Shown: in pieces, positions 42,873 through 54,050 of the stretch | Layout of the letters: each line of letters begins with the position of its first letter | Numbering within the stretch: the stretch's first letter is position 1 | Assembly: GCA_941918925.1 (NCBI GenBank) | Contig: OW799235.1 | Coordinates: forward strand, 45,848,701-45,912,700 | Source: Phyto melanocephala | Taxonomy: Eukaryota; Arthropoda; Insecta; Diptera; Rhinophoridae | Direction: 5' to 3' | DNA length: 64,000 bases | The notes under the pieces: generated by a model | What the model saw: only the letters and a program-made list of their open reading frames with translations | What the model was told of the DNA's origin: nothing | The model's database searches: none | Made by a program: the position numbers and the translations under genes

Positions 42873-43310
42873 ATGGATGTGATGTATACAAATTACTATA
42901 ATAATCAGTCTGGAAATAACTTACAAAATATTGGTGAAATATATCATACACCAAGAATTATACAGTATGGACGTGGTATTGGATCACTTTTTTCAGCTTT
43001 ATTCTCCCATCTAAAACCTTTATTGAAAACAGGTTTGCATATTTTAAAAAATAAATCATTAGATATTGGAAAAGAAATGTTGGAGGAAATTGGAACAAAA
43101 CCAGTAAAACAAATTTTATTAAATCAAGGAAGAAAAGTCATGAATGACATTACAGAGGCTGCTATCGACAAGATTAAAACAATGCAAAGAGGCAAAGGGA
43201 AGCGTATAAAACTAAAACGTTTAAAACAGAGACCGCAGAATAAATTAAAACGTTGCAGAGGAAAGAACTTTAAAGATATTTTTGGAAATTTGAAATGTCT
43301 GGATTTATAG
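42873..43310 (+). CDS. Polinton small basic capsid-associated protein (adenovirus pVI/pX-like)
   Basis: 145 residues. The N-terminus is followed by a glycine-rich amphipathic segment, QYGRGIGSLFSALFSHLKPL, typical of the pVI-like (membrane-active) or pX-like proteins of Polintons. A helical region comes next and a very basic C-terminus (RGKGKRIKLKRLKQRPQNKL) suited to binding DNA. It overlaps the capsid gene start by 16 bp, a compact virus-like arrangement. The assignment is by motif and gene position. Confidence 0.65.
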   Translation: MDVMYTNYYNNQSGNNLQNIGEIYHTPRIIQYGRGIGSLFSALFSHLKPLLKTGLHILKNKSLDIGKEMLEEIGTKPVKQILLNQGRKVMNDITEAAIDKIKTMQRGKGKRIKLKRLKQRPQNKLKRCRGKNFKDIFGNLKCLDL

Positions 43311-44567
43311 AATGTATGAAAAGTGAATTAGATTTATTTGAAGCTCCTCCAATTCAAACCAGTGTCATTAAAACTGAAGAAATATCCTACAACCCAATAG
43401 CTTCTTTGGATAATTCTAGTACTATTGAGTTTGTATCATTAGGAAATGGAGAAACTTATAGAGATCTCAATAGTATTTATCTTAGACTAGTCGTTGAATT
43501 TAAAGGAAGCGGAAGTGTTGTTAATAACCTTTTACACTCATTATTTAGAAACTGTATAGTTCATCTAAATAATAAAAATGTATCCCAACCTGACAATAAC
43601 TATCACTATAGAGCATATATGGAAACATTGTTAAATTATGGAAACGATGCAACATCAACACATCTTGAATCTTGTGGTTGGGCAGTTGATACAAATAAAA
43701 TTAATTCATTAATTGAGAAAGAAAACCCCGGATTAGATAAAAGAAGAAAATTATTTAAAATTGGAAAAAAAGTAGAGCTTTTTGGAAAACTTCATGTAGA
43801 TGTGTTTAATCAACAAAAATACTTGCTAAATAATGTTAATATTAAGGTAACGCTAAATTTGGAGAAACCCGAATTCTATATTTTAGAAGGTGGAGATAAA
43901 AATGAATGTAATTTAAAAATACACGAAGCTAATTTATACATAAATCATCTTGCTATCAATAATAATATTTTAATGGCACATCACAACGTGTTGCAATCAA
44001 AAAATGCAATAAATATATCCATATAAGAGAGTGGAAATAAAAACATTTACTATACATCCTGGAAACCACTCGTTATCTTTAGATAATGTTATACTTGGAC
44101 AGCTACCTAATTTTGTAATTTTTGGTATGGTATCTAATAAAGCTTATACAGGAGATAGAAAAGAAAATCCATTTAACTTTCAACATTTTAACCTACAAAG
44201 ATTCAATTTGGTTGTTAATGGAGTGCAATTTCCCGCACAACCAATTGAATTTAACTATAATAATGGCACAATTATAAGCACCCGTGGTTATCAAACACTA
44301 TTTAAAGGAACTGGAATTCATCATTTTGATAAAGGTCATCAAATAACGAAAGAACTTTTTAATAACGGATATTTTATGCTCGCTTTTGATTTAACACCTG
44401 ATCATAATAACAACTCTAACTGTGGAAATTTAATAAATCAAGGGACAATTCGCATTGAAGGACGTTTTGGAAAACCAATTACTGAAGCGATTACCTGTTT
44501 AGTGTATTGTGAATTTGATAGCATAATAGAAATTGATAAGTCTCGCAGTATTTTTCAAACGCTATGA
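43295..44567 (+). pseudogene. Polinton major capsid protein (double jelly roll), one frame break
   Basis: The frame from 43295 to 44026 begins with IECMKSELDLFEAPPIQTSV and contains NPIASLDNSSTIEFV and YRDLNSIYLRLVVEF, typical of Polinton capsid proteins, and HVDVFNQQKYLLNNVNIKV near its end. It stops at 44026. The second half (about 44010-44567) continues one phase away with HSLSLDNVILGQLPNFVIFG, RGYQTLFKGTG and NNGYFMLAFDLTPDHN. The break is a small AT-rich duplication around 44008-44020. Total length, about 420 residues, fits insect members. It would form the icosahedral shell; this copy is disrupted. Confidence 0.85.
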
Positions 44568-45013
44568 ATGCAATTACAATAAAAAATACTTTGAATTCAA
44601 ACAATATAACAAAGAGTAAATTTAAAGGTGTTTATGCATGCAATAAATTACCAACAAAATCAGTTAAAAAACCATGTTTTTATATTGCTAACACTGATCC
44701 ATCACATAAACCTGGACAGCATTGGGTTGCATTTTACTTTCCTAAAAATAAAGCAGCTGAATTCTTCTGCTCTGCTGGCCAACCACCTATTAAACAATTC
44801 ATTTCATTTTTAAGAAGAAATTCCAAAACTTTCATCTGCAATACAAGACGAATTCAAAGTGAAACATCTAATTTATGTGGTTTATACTGTTGTATTTTTA
44901 TTTATTTAAGAAGTAAAAATGTATCTTTTAATCAAATATTAAGAATTTTTAATTATTTTAACTTATATAAAAATGATACAATAGTACTAAGGTTATTTAA
45001 GATTTTTTTTTAA
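44564..45013 (+). CDS. Polinton maturation protease (adenain-like cysteine protease)
   Basis: 149 residues. The start overlaps the capsid stop by 4 bp (ATGA). It has an adenain-like N-terminus (KSKFKGVYACNKLP), the catalytic His in GQHWVAFYF, the acidic-residue region AEFFCSAGQPP and the nucleophilic Cys region NLCGLYCCIFIYL. In relatives the middle motif usually reads FFDSxG or an E nearby; here Cys stands at that place, though the Glu two positions before could act. It would cleave capsid precursors. The frame is intact. Confidence 0.85.
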   Translation: MNAITIKNTLNSNNITKSKFKGVYACNKLPTKSVKKPCFYIANTDPSHKPGQHWVAFYFPKNKAAEFFCSAGQPPIKQFISFLRRNSKTFICNTRRIQSETSNLCGLYCCIFIYLRSKNVSFNQILRIFNYFNLYKNDTIVLRLFKIFF

Positions 45014-45048
45014 ACAATTAAATAAATAATATAATAAAATGATGTTGA

Positions 45049-45500
45049 TTATTTTTTCGCTTCAAAATTTTCCACTGCTTTTAAAATAATGTTGTCATTC
45101 CCATCATATAATGCCAGGAATAGTTGGAGGTCTATTGGCGGTAGGATGATCACTTCCTCTATATGTATCCTTTCCTTTTCTATTGTCCTTTCTCCGTTTT
45201 GGTTGTTTTTGCTTACAGCGTTTTCCTTAGGTTTTTTAAGAAAATCCATGTCGCTTCTTGCACAGTTTTTTTAAAAATGATTGATTGTTTAAATACGTTA
45301 CGAAAAATTCTATCATATTCATAAAATTTACACTCATACAAAATTCTAAAATCTTGACCTATTCTAACAAAAGTGTAAATATTTTGTTTACTAATGTCAA
45401 CAACCTTTCATATTTTGTCTCTTTAGTTAACTTACAATTTTTTAAATTAATCATGACTATGTCTAACACAATTGAAAGAAAATACATTTTAAAGTCAATA
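45049..45500 (-). pseudogene. Unknown minus-strand Polinton gene, broken
   Basis: A 66-residue frame (45049-45249) with an acidic and basic charged start and a hydrophobic segment IEEVIILPPIDLQLFLALYD ends 35 bp from the protease, in convergent orientation. Upstream on the minus strand another phase reads VDISKQNIYTFVRIGQDFRI and LYECKFYEYDRIFRNVFKQS, and its end overlaps the start of the first frame. This suggests one small gene with at least one slip. No polymerase or other known motif is visible. It could be what remains of the region that normally holds polymerase B. Confidence 0.4.
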
Positions 45501-45554
45501 AACTTTCAGGAAAACTTCCAAGAATACTTAAAAATATACTCAGCTTATTTTTTC

Positions 45555-47268
45555 AACTAAAAGTGCAATTTAAGAAATAAAAAATATAATAAAACTTCAA
45601 ATGTCTTATGTAAAAACTTTGTTATCATAAAATTAAAGCGTTAAATTTCATTTCAGCTATAGCACACGACAAAACAACAAATGTATTTCATATACACATC
45701 TACATACGTGAAAAAAGAAGATTTTGTTTTATGTTTTTAAAAAATTTTGTTTATTAATAATGCTTACTTAAAATGTAGAATAAATAATTAATTAACTGAT
45801 ACACAAATTATGTTTAAATTATTGTATATATGTACAAAATGTTATTTTATACGTTTTTCCAATATGGATGAGGATGGTGACCAAATCTTATTAGCCTTAA
45901 GTTTAGATTTTTAAGAAACAAAGAAATAAAACAAATGATTTAATATTTTTAGATTAAAAAAATTTATTTTTATTTATTTACTTTATGGTAGAGGTTTTTA
46001 ACATTTAAATTCTTAATTGTAGTTTAATTCAAATACTGCTAGACCATTTGCTGATTGTCGACCTTTGTAAATAATTGTCCACACTTTATCATTCATTTCA
46101 GATAAGTATGGATCTTCTTTATTTAAAAATTTTGTAATTCTTTGAGGAAGATAAAACCATTTATTATTATCCAAATATGCTATGACTTTTGATCCATATT
46201 GTGATTCCTTCCACTCAAACCTTAGGACTTTATATGGTTGATGTAGGGGGATATCATCAATTTTTGTATACTGAGGTATTAAACCTTGGGCAATATTTAT
46301 TATTTGATCATACATCTAAAATATTTTAAATAAAATTAGAAAAAACTTCCAAATATGATGCGATTTCTTACCATTTTATTAAGCATACTTTTAAGTATTG
46401 ATTAGACTAATGAGGAAAAATATTATCATTATCGTTCTTTTATATATATTATAATCTATTTTAATGCAACTTGAGTTTATTTCCATATATTTTTTTATTC
46501 AATCCCTCTTTACTATTTTAATAAAAATCACTCAAACGATCATTTTCTCTTTAATTATTCATCTTTAAAAAATAAAATTCATCTTTATGGAAAACTATAA
46601 TTACATTCAATAAAAATTATTTTCTCTTAAATTATTCATCTTTAAAAAATAAAATTCATCTTTATGGAAAACTATAATTACATTCAATAAAAATTATTTT
46701 CTCTTAAATTATTCATCTTTAAAAAATAAAATTCATCTTTATGGAAAACTATAATTACATTCAATAAAAATTATTTTCTCTTAAATTATTCATCTGTGAA
46801 AATCCATCTCTTAACATTCTTATTTAAACAATTTTGCACATACATTTTTCTAAAACATGTAAGTTTGTATGCACATATTTATATATGTAAGTATTTATAT
46901 ATGTATTTACAAATAATAATTTACCTTTGCATTTTCTCATATTACAATTTTAAAAAAAATTTTAACAACACAATTTTAAAAAAAATTTTAACAACAAAAA
47001 AATCATCCGTATGAGTAAATTGCACAGACAATAAAAAAATTTTAATTGAAACTTGAGACAAACAAACCAATAACAAAATGCATATCAACCAAAAATTAAA
47101 AATCAGCCTTATGGAAATTACCATTGGGATGAATATTTTAAATTATTAACAAAAATTCATCCTTATGGGAAATTACCATTGGGATGAAAATTTAAAACAA
47201 AAATTCATCCTCATGGAATCTCCATAAGGATGAATTTGGTGTCCCAGAAAGCCCACAAATATACTACT
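45555..47268 (-). repeat. Polinton right terminal inverted repeat
   Basis: 1714 bp, inverted copy of 38973-40608. It is 78 bp longer because the unit beginning ATTCATCTTTAAAAAATAAA is present three times (46553-46800) rather than twice. Otherwise it is nearly identical to the left copy by eye. Confidence 0.95.
46013..46374 (-). CDS. TIR-borne small gene, right copy (100 aa, one intron)
   Basis: Mirror copy of the left TIR gene. The protein is identical over all 100 residues. The main exon is 46315-46013; the intron is 46371-46316 with a GTAAG donor (read on the minus strand) and TTTTAG acceptor; the short first exon ends ATG at about 46372-46374. The promoter mirror (TATAAAAG at 46444-46437) lies upstream. 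Complete identity points to recent insertion or gene conversion between TIRs during replication. Confidence 0.75.
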
Positions 47269-47274
47269 GAGAAT

Positions 47275-47420
47275 GTCTCTGACCAGAGTTCATTTTCTTC
47301 CAAATTATGGCCCCGAGAAACCAGAGGTGTTGGTCTCACCTCTTTACGCCGAGCTGGCAAGCACCAAGGCCTGGAAGATGACCTAGGGTCCATGCCCATG
47401 GGGGAGACCTTAGGCTGACA
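47275..47420. mobile_element. GC-rich element, right part
   Basis: It continues the GC-rich sequence interrupted by the Polinton (GGCCCCGAGAAACCAGAGGT, CGCCGAGCTGGCAAGCACC) and ends near AGACCTTAGGCTGACAATAG, where AT-rich DNA returns. Confidence 0.45.
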
Positions 47421-47429
47421 ATAGCATCA

Positions 47430-49370
47430 TATTTGATAGCTTAAAAACAAACTTCAACTGTTTTTGCATTATGTGAACAATTATATTCTATTTTTATTTA
47501 AGATAGTTACCTAAAGTTAAATAACCTTTTTAACTGGTTACAATCTTTAATAACTCTAACTAGCAATTCAACACATACCCAACGACGAGCACAGCCAGAA
47601 TATTAGGTTAATTCGTTCCCAAAATATAATACCTACTTTTATAATCGTTTCAATCTATTTATTAGAATTTGTAAAAAATTAAGTCTGAAATTAAGAAAAT
47701 TTTGCTAGATAAAAATTCAATTTATAATTTATCTTTGACTTTGGCTTGCACCCTAACTTGGTTTCTTTTTTTAAGCTATTTTATATTCCAACCATAAATG
47801 AGTATGTTCTTTGGTATGAGAAACTCCTGTAAATTTGTGTTGAGAAGAGTCAAGTTTCCGAAGTTATGCTTCCGGTAAATATATATATATATGTTAGATA
47901 TAAGGAGGTGTACACCATCTTATCTTCTTTACGTATCAGTGTTTTTAAATCCACAATTTAAAGAACTTTCTTAAACCAATGTTGCGTGATATACTGAGCG
48001 AAAAAAGGATATGGGTTAAACTATCTCAAATTAACTTAAGAATTGTTGTTTTTTACGGTTTCCAAATTTGTTAAATTTTAAAAGGTGTAAAGTGATTCAC
48101 AGACAATTTTTAAATCCGGAAATATAAATGAAATTTTAAATTAAGATGGACAAATGGAGTATAAAATAAATACTTGAATATACCCCACACCATGTTTTGT
48201 AGCGGTGGAAAATATCTTCATTTACAATTTAATTTATCTAGTTGAGTCAGCGACTTTAAAATTCGAATTTTTCCCAATTCTATGTATTTTCTGTATTTTA
48301 CGAAAAAATCACAAAATTCGGAGGAGGTAAGGAACACCTCATTGTTGGTTTGACTATTCAATGTAATTGCTCCTCTGATTCTCCAACAAACAACTTAAAA
48401 ACTTTTTGGAAAAGCGTGGGTGATTACATTTTTTTCATTGTTAGCGTGCGTAAAAAAATAACGAAAAATAAATAAATAACAGTGTCTGAATTTTTAACAG
48501 TGTGCTTAAATTAATTATAAGAAAACTACTTACTTGAAAACTTTTTTTAGATTTTGACATTTAATACAAGATTAAAACAAATAGTAAGAGTCGTAGTATT
48601 GTATCAAACATTTTTATTTGCTTCACATACAAAGCTTTACATATTACATTCAATTCTCCTTTGGTTACTTGCTTATTATGTAAATATGTTATCTGCAAAT
48701 ATGTAGACTACTAAATTTAGTTATTATAATTTTACAAAACTATTTTATGACATTTTGTACAATAAATGGTTAAAAAAATTAAATAGGAGTTGTTGGAAAA
48801 ATGGCATTTTTTATTTTTGTTTTAATGTTGTTCATTTTTATTCAGATAATTTATGAAGATCTGCGTAGTTGACAATAGCTCTATGTAGGAACTCATATAG
48901 CGCCTGAAATTAAAAAAAAAAAAATGCAAATACATTCTATGTTATATAACAATCTTTTAACTTTTTTAACTTTTTTTTTAACTTTATCTTCTTGTCGAAT
49001 TTTCAATTACAGTTCTTGGCAACCAAGAAGAATTATTATTAACACAACTAGCAACTTAATAAGAAAAGTTTTTAAAATTAGTGATGAACAATGTCACAAC
49101 AAAAATATAAAAAACTATAACGATATAAAAAATAAATGAATTCTCAGACAATATTATTAAAAGTATATTAAATCAAACAAAAAAACCATATACACTAAAA
49201 TTACATTTCACAGACAAGCACTAGTTTCCAATGCTAAAAACAGTTGGAAACTTTAAAAAGCAACGTTTGCAATAGAATATATACTAGACTTGCAAGATCT
49301 ACAACATTTGCATGATCTATTTACAACGAAGGGTGATTTTCGCTATTATATTACAAAACTTATGTTCTGT
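47430..49370. other. AT-rich DNA, no gene recognised
   Basis: Short frames only, with no motifs. There are TATATATA runs near 47880 and several poly-A tracts. No inverted or tandem structure was noticed. Confidence 0.5.
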
Positions 49371-49375
49371 GAAAC

Positions 49376-50590
49376 TTAGTCCGACAGTTTTAAACGTATG
49401 TTATATATGTATGTTATTGATTTCTTTTGAATAAAACACAAATTATTTAGGAAATTATTGTCATTTCTTTTTATTATGATAAAATTGGTATGGTTCAAAC
49501 TTTCGATAACGCTGAGGCATAATTGAGGTTCTATGCCGTTAATGTGCCGAATAATTCCATCAATTAGCTCTTGAATTGTTGCTGGCTTGTCGACGTACAC
49601 CTTTTCTTTCAAATAAACCTAAAGAAAGAAGTCCAACGGTGTCAAATAACATGATCTTGGCGGCCAATTGACATCGCCAACACTTGAGATAACACGGCCA
49701 TTGAATTTGTCGCGCAAAAGAGCCATTGTTTCGTTAGCTGTGTGGCACCGTCCTTTTGAAACCACATGTCGTCCACATCCATATCTTCCAATTCGGGCTA
49801 ACAAAAAGTTCGTTATCATCTCACGGTAGCGAACACGGCATCGCAATAACTGCCTGAACGGACTCATTTTGGAAAAAATACGGACCGATGATGACGCCAG
49901 CCCATAAACTACACAAAATAGTCACTCTTTTGTGGGTGCATTGGTTTTTCGTCAATCACTCTTGGATTATCATTCGCCCAAATGCGGCAATTCTGCTTAT
50001 TGACGAATCCACTGAGGTGAAAATGTGCCCATCACTGAAGATGTTTTTTTTTCGAAAATTTATCATTTACGGTTGCCATTTCTTGCCACCATTTTGACCA
50101 TTGACGACGTTTGGAATGGTCAATAGGCTTAAGTTCTTCAGTCAATTGCACCTTGTAAGCGTGTAAATGCAAGTCTTTATGAATAATGTTCATGAACGAC
50201 GATCGTTAGAGGTGCAATTGTTGGGCACGACGTCGAGTTAACGTGAACGGCTCTTCTGCCACACTATCGCGAACAGCAGCAATGTTTTGTGCAGTAGGAG
50301 CTGTACGAGGTGTTTTCACATCTCCTACAGACCCAATTTGCTCAAATTTTTGCACGATTTTTCCGATTGTACGCACATTTTAACGATTAAATTGACAAAG
50401 TGCACGATATGCATTTTGATTTGAACGCCCATTTTTATAATAAACCTGAATAGCTTTAACGCGTTGCTCGATTGTGTATTTTTCCATGGTTCGAATTGAG
50501 TTAGTCTGAAATTGAGAAATGTCAAATGAAATGCAGAAAAAAACTTGACGTTTAGGTGTGGTTTATTTTTGGACTGGCGAAAAAATGTGT
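49376..50590 (-). pseudogene. Mariner transposase relic, nearly full length
   Basis: Minus strand. The N-terminal helix-turn-helix frame (50325-50525) contains VKAIQVYYKNG-type and SNALKLFRFIIKMGVQIKMH segments in shifted phases. The middle (49619-50020) reads VSKGRCHTANETMALLRDKF and GDVNWPPRSCYLTPLDFFL, the region around the last catalytic Asp. The end (49376-49612) reads KEKVYVDKPATIQELIDGII, HINGIEPQLCLSVIESL. Frameshifts and stops are frequent. It is the same lineage as the MITEs at 10246 and 21597 and shares their start context (CTGCATTTCATTTGACATTT). Intact inverted ends were not found. Confidence 0.8.
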
Positions 50591-51390
50591 AAAATGTGTT
50601 CGATAAATAAAATAATTAATTTTATATAATACAGGGTGTGTAAAAAGTCACCATTGGATTTAAAAATTTAATAACTTTTTGGTTTATATATGTACATATA
50701 TCTTTTACCTAAAAGGGATAGAATTATTATTACCATATACGATCACTAAACCAAAAACGAAAGAAAAATAAAAAGATGCTATGTGTTTAGCACCCTATAT
50801 CCCTTTAGTTTTCTAAAAACTTTTGTAAATCTGTGAAAGATTAAAGCCCTAATTAATAAAAATGGACTCCTTTTACTTTACTTAAATTATTATTTGTCCT
50901 CCGGATATGCATTTAGTTCATTTTGAAAATGGTCTAAGTAAATTCAACCTCCAACAGACAAAATTATAAATTCATAAAAAGCTGTTACTAATTGAGATTA
51001 ATTAAATTTAAAATTTAGGTATTGCAATGAAGAATTATTTTTTACTTCCATAACAATAAATATCCCGAAATAAAAAATATATGACTTTCATTATTAAAGT
51101 CACAAACTTATATAACATGTTGCTTTTTTATATATGTAGTTAATGTCTGTAATCCTCAGCAACATTTCCCGTGTCTGCCTTATGCAAGTTCAGGCAAAAG
51201 TCACCATAGTGTTTAAAAATTTAATAGCATTTTCGTTGATTATTTTTTTATATTTAAATTTTTATACACCTGGAAAATAAATAATATAGAGATTTACAAC
51301 TGAACAAAGTACCAGAAAATATGATTTTGTTGTTTGAAATAGCGATAAATTATTTTAATGCAAAAATCATACCGTCGATATTTTAACGTT
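50591..51390. other. AT-rich DNA with a direct repeat
   Basis: AAAAGTCACCATTGGATTTA at about 50654 recurs as AAAAGTCACCATAGTGTTTA at about 51196, each followed by AAAATTTAATA. No gene is seen. Confidence 0.4.
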
Positions 51391-52085
51391 ATACTGTGCT
51401 AGTACTAAGTTTGCTGCCAGCTATTGCCAGGCATTGCATACTACATGCGCAACCGTCTCAAGGCACATTATACAAACATCATGCTCCACAACTTCACCAT
51501 TATGCATTTATTGTACATGGATCCATCCACTATGAGCGTGTGATGTAGCCTCTCGGCCACTTTTACCCGTTTCATGCGCTTCATCGGCATCAGAGCCTCT
51601 CTTATCTAATTATGAAAAAGGTGTAGAATACACCTATTGTTTAAATTACAACCAAAGCTATACCATCTTGCATTTCTTTTCATTCGCAGTGCCGCCATTG
51701 CCGCAATCCTGAATTTAATCCACCTTCCGCTTGATTGCCACTTTGGTGAACTTCGGCCACCAAACGACAGACGCGTAAATAATTATCGGCTTCACCATCG
51801 CCGAGTAAATTCAATGTGTATCATTAGATCAGATTCCCACATACGACCGAATCCATTAGTTACACTGATGCAGAATCCTTTTTACCTTCTGTCTCCTCGC
51901 TTTAACGTGATCAGTGCAGATGAGTTTAATATCCTGCGTAACCCCCAGATATTTAACCTGCTGGACACATTGACCTCTTTTCCAAAAAACCTTAGAGATC
52001 CTATTTCTATACCATTCCTTCTCAAGTAAAAAGTATAGCATCCGATTTTCCAGCATTTATGGTTAGGCCGTCTCTAAATTTTGCA
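51391..52085 (-). pseudogene. Non-LTR retrotransposon relic, end of reverse transcriptase
   Basis: On the minus strand 52056-51856 reads WKRGQCVQQVKYLGVTQDIK and LICTDHVKARRQKVKRILHQ, the thumb region (VKYLGV) of Jockey/LOA-like reverse transcriptases. Downstream fragments include LSFGGRSSPKWQSSGRW-type and IAAMAAL segments. Further down HDVCIMCLETVAHVVCNAWQ resembles the CCHC-like C-terminus. Several stops are present. Family assignment below the non-LTR level is not possible. Confidence 0.65.
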
Positions 52086-52109
52086 GTTAAAATTTAACAG
52101 TCTGATTAA

Positions 52110-52545
52110 CTATGAGTGATGAAACTCATTTTCATTTAAATTGCTTTGTAATAAACACATCCTTTTCCATATCATTGGGCCTTACTTATTCGAAAATAAA
52201 GATGGAAGTTCTGTAGCCGTAATTGATGAGAGATATCGTTTTATGATAGAACATTTTTCTGTCGTGCTCTAAAACAGTCCTGAGATGTGGTTTCGGCAGG
52301 ATGGAGACGCTGACCGAGACAATGACAAATGTTTGGAGGCATGTCTTGCCAGGCAGCTCGTTTTCCAGATTTGTCAGTACCCTACGAGCTCCTTTTATTT
52401 TATTTGAAGGACGGAGTTAATGTAAACAAGCCTGAGAAAATCTCTGAACCCAAAGCCAACATTGCTGCAGAAATTCAAGCTCAAACTTTTAAAAATGTTA
52501 TAGGCGGTTATTTAAGCGAGATTTTGTTTTATATTTAGTGTAAAA
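52110..52545 (+). pseudogene. Second mariner-type relic
   Basis: Fragments in order: SDETHFHLN (second Asp region), HIIGPYLFENKDGSSVAVID, YRFMIEHFF, MWFRQDGDADRDND (third-residue region, normally WFQQDGATCH), and VNKPEKISEPKANIAAEIQA with a C-terminal GGYLSEILF. The frame from 52329 covers the last part. It belongs to a different mariner lineage from the one at 49376. Confidence 0.65.
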
Positions 52546-52599
52546 AATTTTCATATTTTATAATCTAAAAAAAATATATATAATATTTATATATATATA

Positions 52600-53430
52600 T
52601 ATATTAGGGATGCCAAATGGGACTGATTTTACGAATCCCAGGATTCGGGATTTTAAAATTGTAAATATCGGGATACCGCGCAGCCCAAACGTAAAGAGCT
52701 AGAGACATGAAATTTAGACAATCGGTTCATTTTTCGATGTATCGCACCACTAAGAAGGGATTTTTGAAAATTCGAACTTTAAGGGGGTAAAACCTAAACT
52801 AAAAATTAAACAAATTAAATTGAAAAAGTATTATTATTTGCATAAAAAATAAGCTGACAGGTACCTGGTATTTTTTGAATTTTCAACCCCTAAGGGGAAA
52901 ACGGTACGCTATGTAACTTTCAAACACATAAAGCTAGAAAAAAATTTTAAACTGTATTCAGTAATCTGCAATAATATATTAATAGAAAATTGGCAGTTTT
53001 TTCAAATTCACATGTATAAGGGGTAAAAATTGTGCCTTTTTTTTAATGAAACTTTTTTAACATTATTAAATACGACGAAATTTGATAATTATTATTGCCT
53101 AATAGAATATGGACAATTATTTAGGTGAAAACTTTTTGGGGGATACAAAAAGGTACCAAAAAAGGAAAATCACCGGAAAATGTACAGGGCCAATTTTCAT
53201 AACATTTGTAATTGGGATTTTACCAGACATAAAAAAATTATGTAATTTAGTAAAAATTTAAACCATTCATAAGAAGGTAGAAAGGGGAAATTTAGGGAAA
53301 ACAAATTGGTAATTTTTAGAACATATTTACTTACATATATGCTAAAAAACAGTAGATTTACTGACTTTAAATCATGTCTATTAAAATATTTTATTACATA
53401 GATATTTGAACATATTAGACTTAACATTTA
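52600..53430 (+). repeat. Header of the 118 bp repeat family, copy 1
   Basis: The segment CGCAGCCCAAACGTAAAGAG, AGAGACATGAAATTTAGAC, ACTAAGAAGGGATTTTTG recurs at 54430-54503 plus 55706-56400, at 59570-60180 and inverted at 62100-62880. Each copy precedes or borders the tandem 118 bp units. It is preceded by a TATATATA run (52575-52600). Confidence 0.7.
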
Positions 53431-54050
53431 TACATTGATATGGAACACCCCCAAAAGGTACATTTCCTCTTTTTTTTGTACTTTTTGTATTTTATACATT
53501 TGTGAAGCTAGAATTTCGACATTAGTGACTATTGATAAAAGGTAAGACTGAAAATGCTATGGGCGACCAGAAAGGTACTTTTTTTCTTTCTAATGGTACT
53601 TTTTGTGTTTTAAACATTTGTGAACTTGGAATTTTGAAATTAGTGACTATTCATACGAGGTGAGACTTATTGTACTTTTTATTATGATTTTTACTGTACT
53701 TTTTGTGTGTTATAAATACGTTTATGAAGAAAGAATTTTGATATAAGGGACTATTGGTTCAAATTAAGAATAAAAATGATAAGGGCGAAACAAATAGTGC
53801 CTTTTCGCATTATTATTGTTCTTTTTGCCTCCTCGCATTTTTATTGTACTTTTGTATTATTATATTATATTTATATTATTATTATGCAATAATAAGTGTT
53901 TGTGTCACCATTCATCTCATATAAAATACGTACATACCTGTAAAAAACATACATATATAAAAACATCCCACTGTAAAATTATAAATTTACGTAAGTATGT
54001 ATGTTAAAAACAAAAAAAAATTAAAAAAAATAATAAAAATATAAATAATA
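53430..54050 (+). repeat. Diverged 118 bp units and AT-rich tail
   Basis: Three diverged units (GGTACTTTTTTTCTTTCTAATG, GGCGACCAGAAAGG, TTGTGAAGCTAGAATTTCG) are recognisable to about 53800, then simple AT-rich sequence follows. Confidence 0.65.

Larger units (their letters stand above)
38973..47268. mobile_element. Polinton/Maverick, 8.3 kb, lacking DNA polymerase B
   Basis: The element starts AGTAGTATATTTGTGGGC and ends GCCCACAAATATACTACT. A perfect 6 bp target duplication GAGAAT lies outside (38967-38972 and 47269-47274). The 5'-AG...CT-3' termini, 6 bp duplication and gene content (integrase, packaging ATPase, adenain-like protease, major capsid protein) are diagnostic for Polintons. The inverted repeats are very long (38973-40608 and 45555-47268). 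The usual size is 15-20 kb; here the protein-primed polymerase is absent and the ATPase is truncated, so it is an internally deleted derivative. Confidence 0.95.

Noticed and set aside
45285..45560. 91-codon plus-strand frame in the Polinton
   Set aside because: The opposite strand has better coding character, and this frame runs into the TIR with AT-driven composition.
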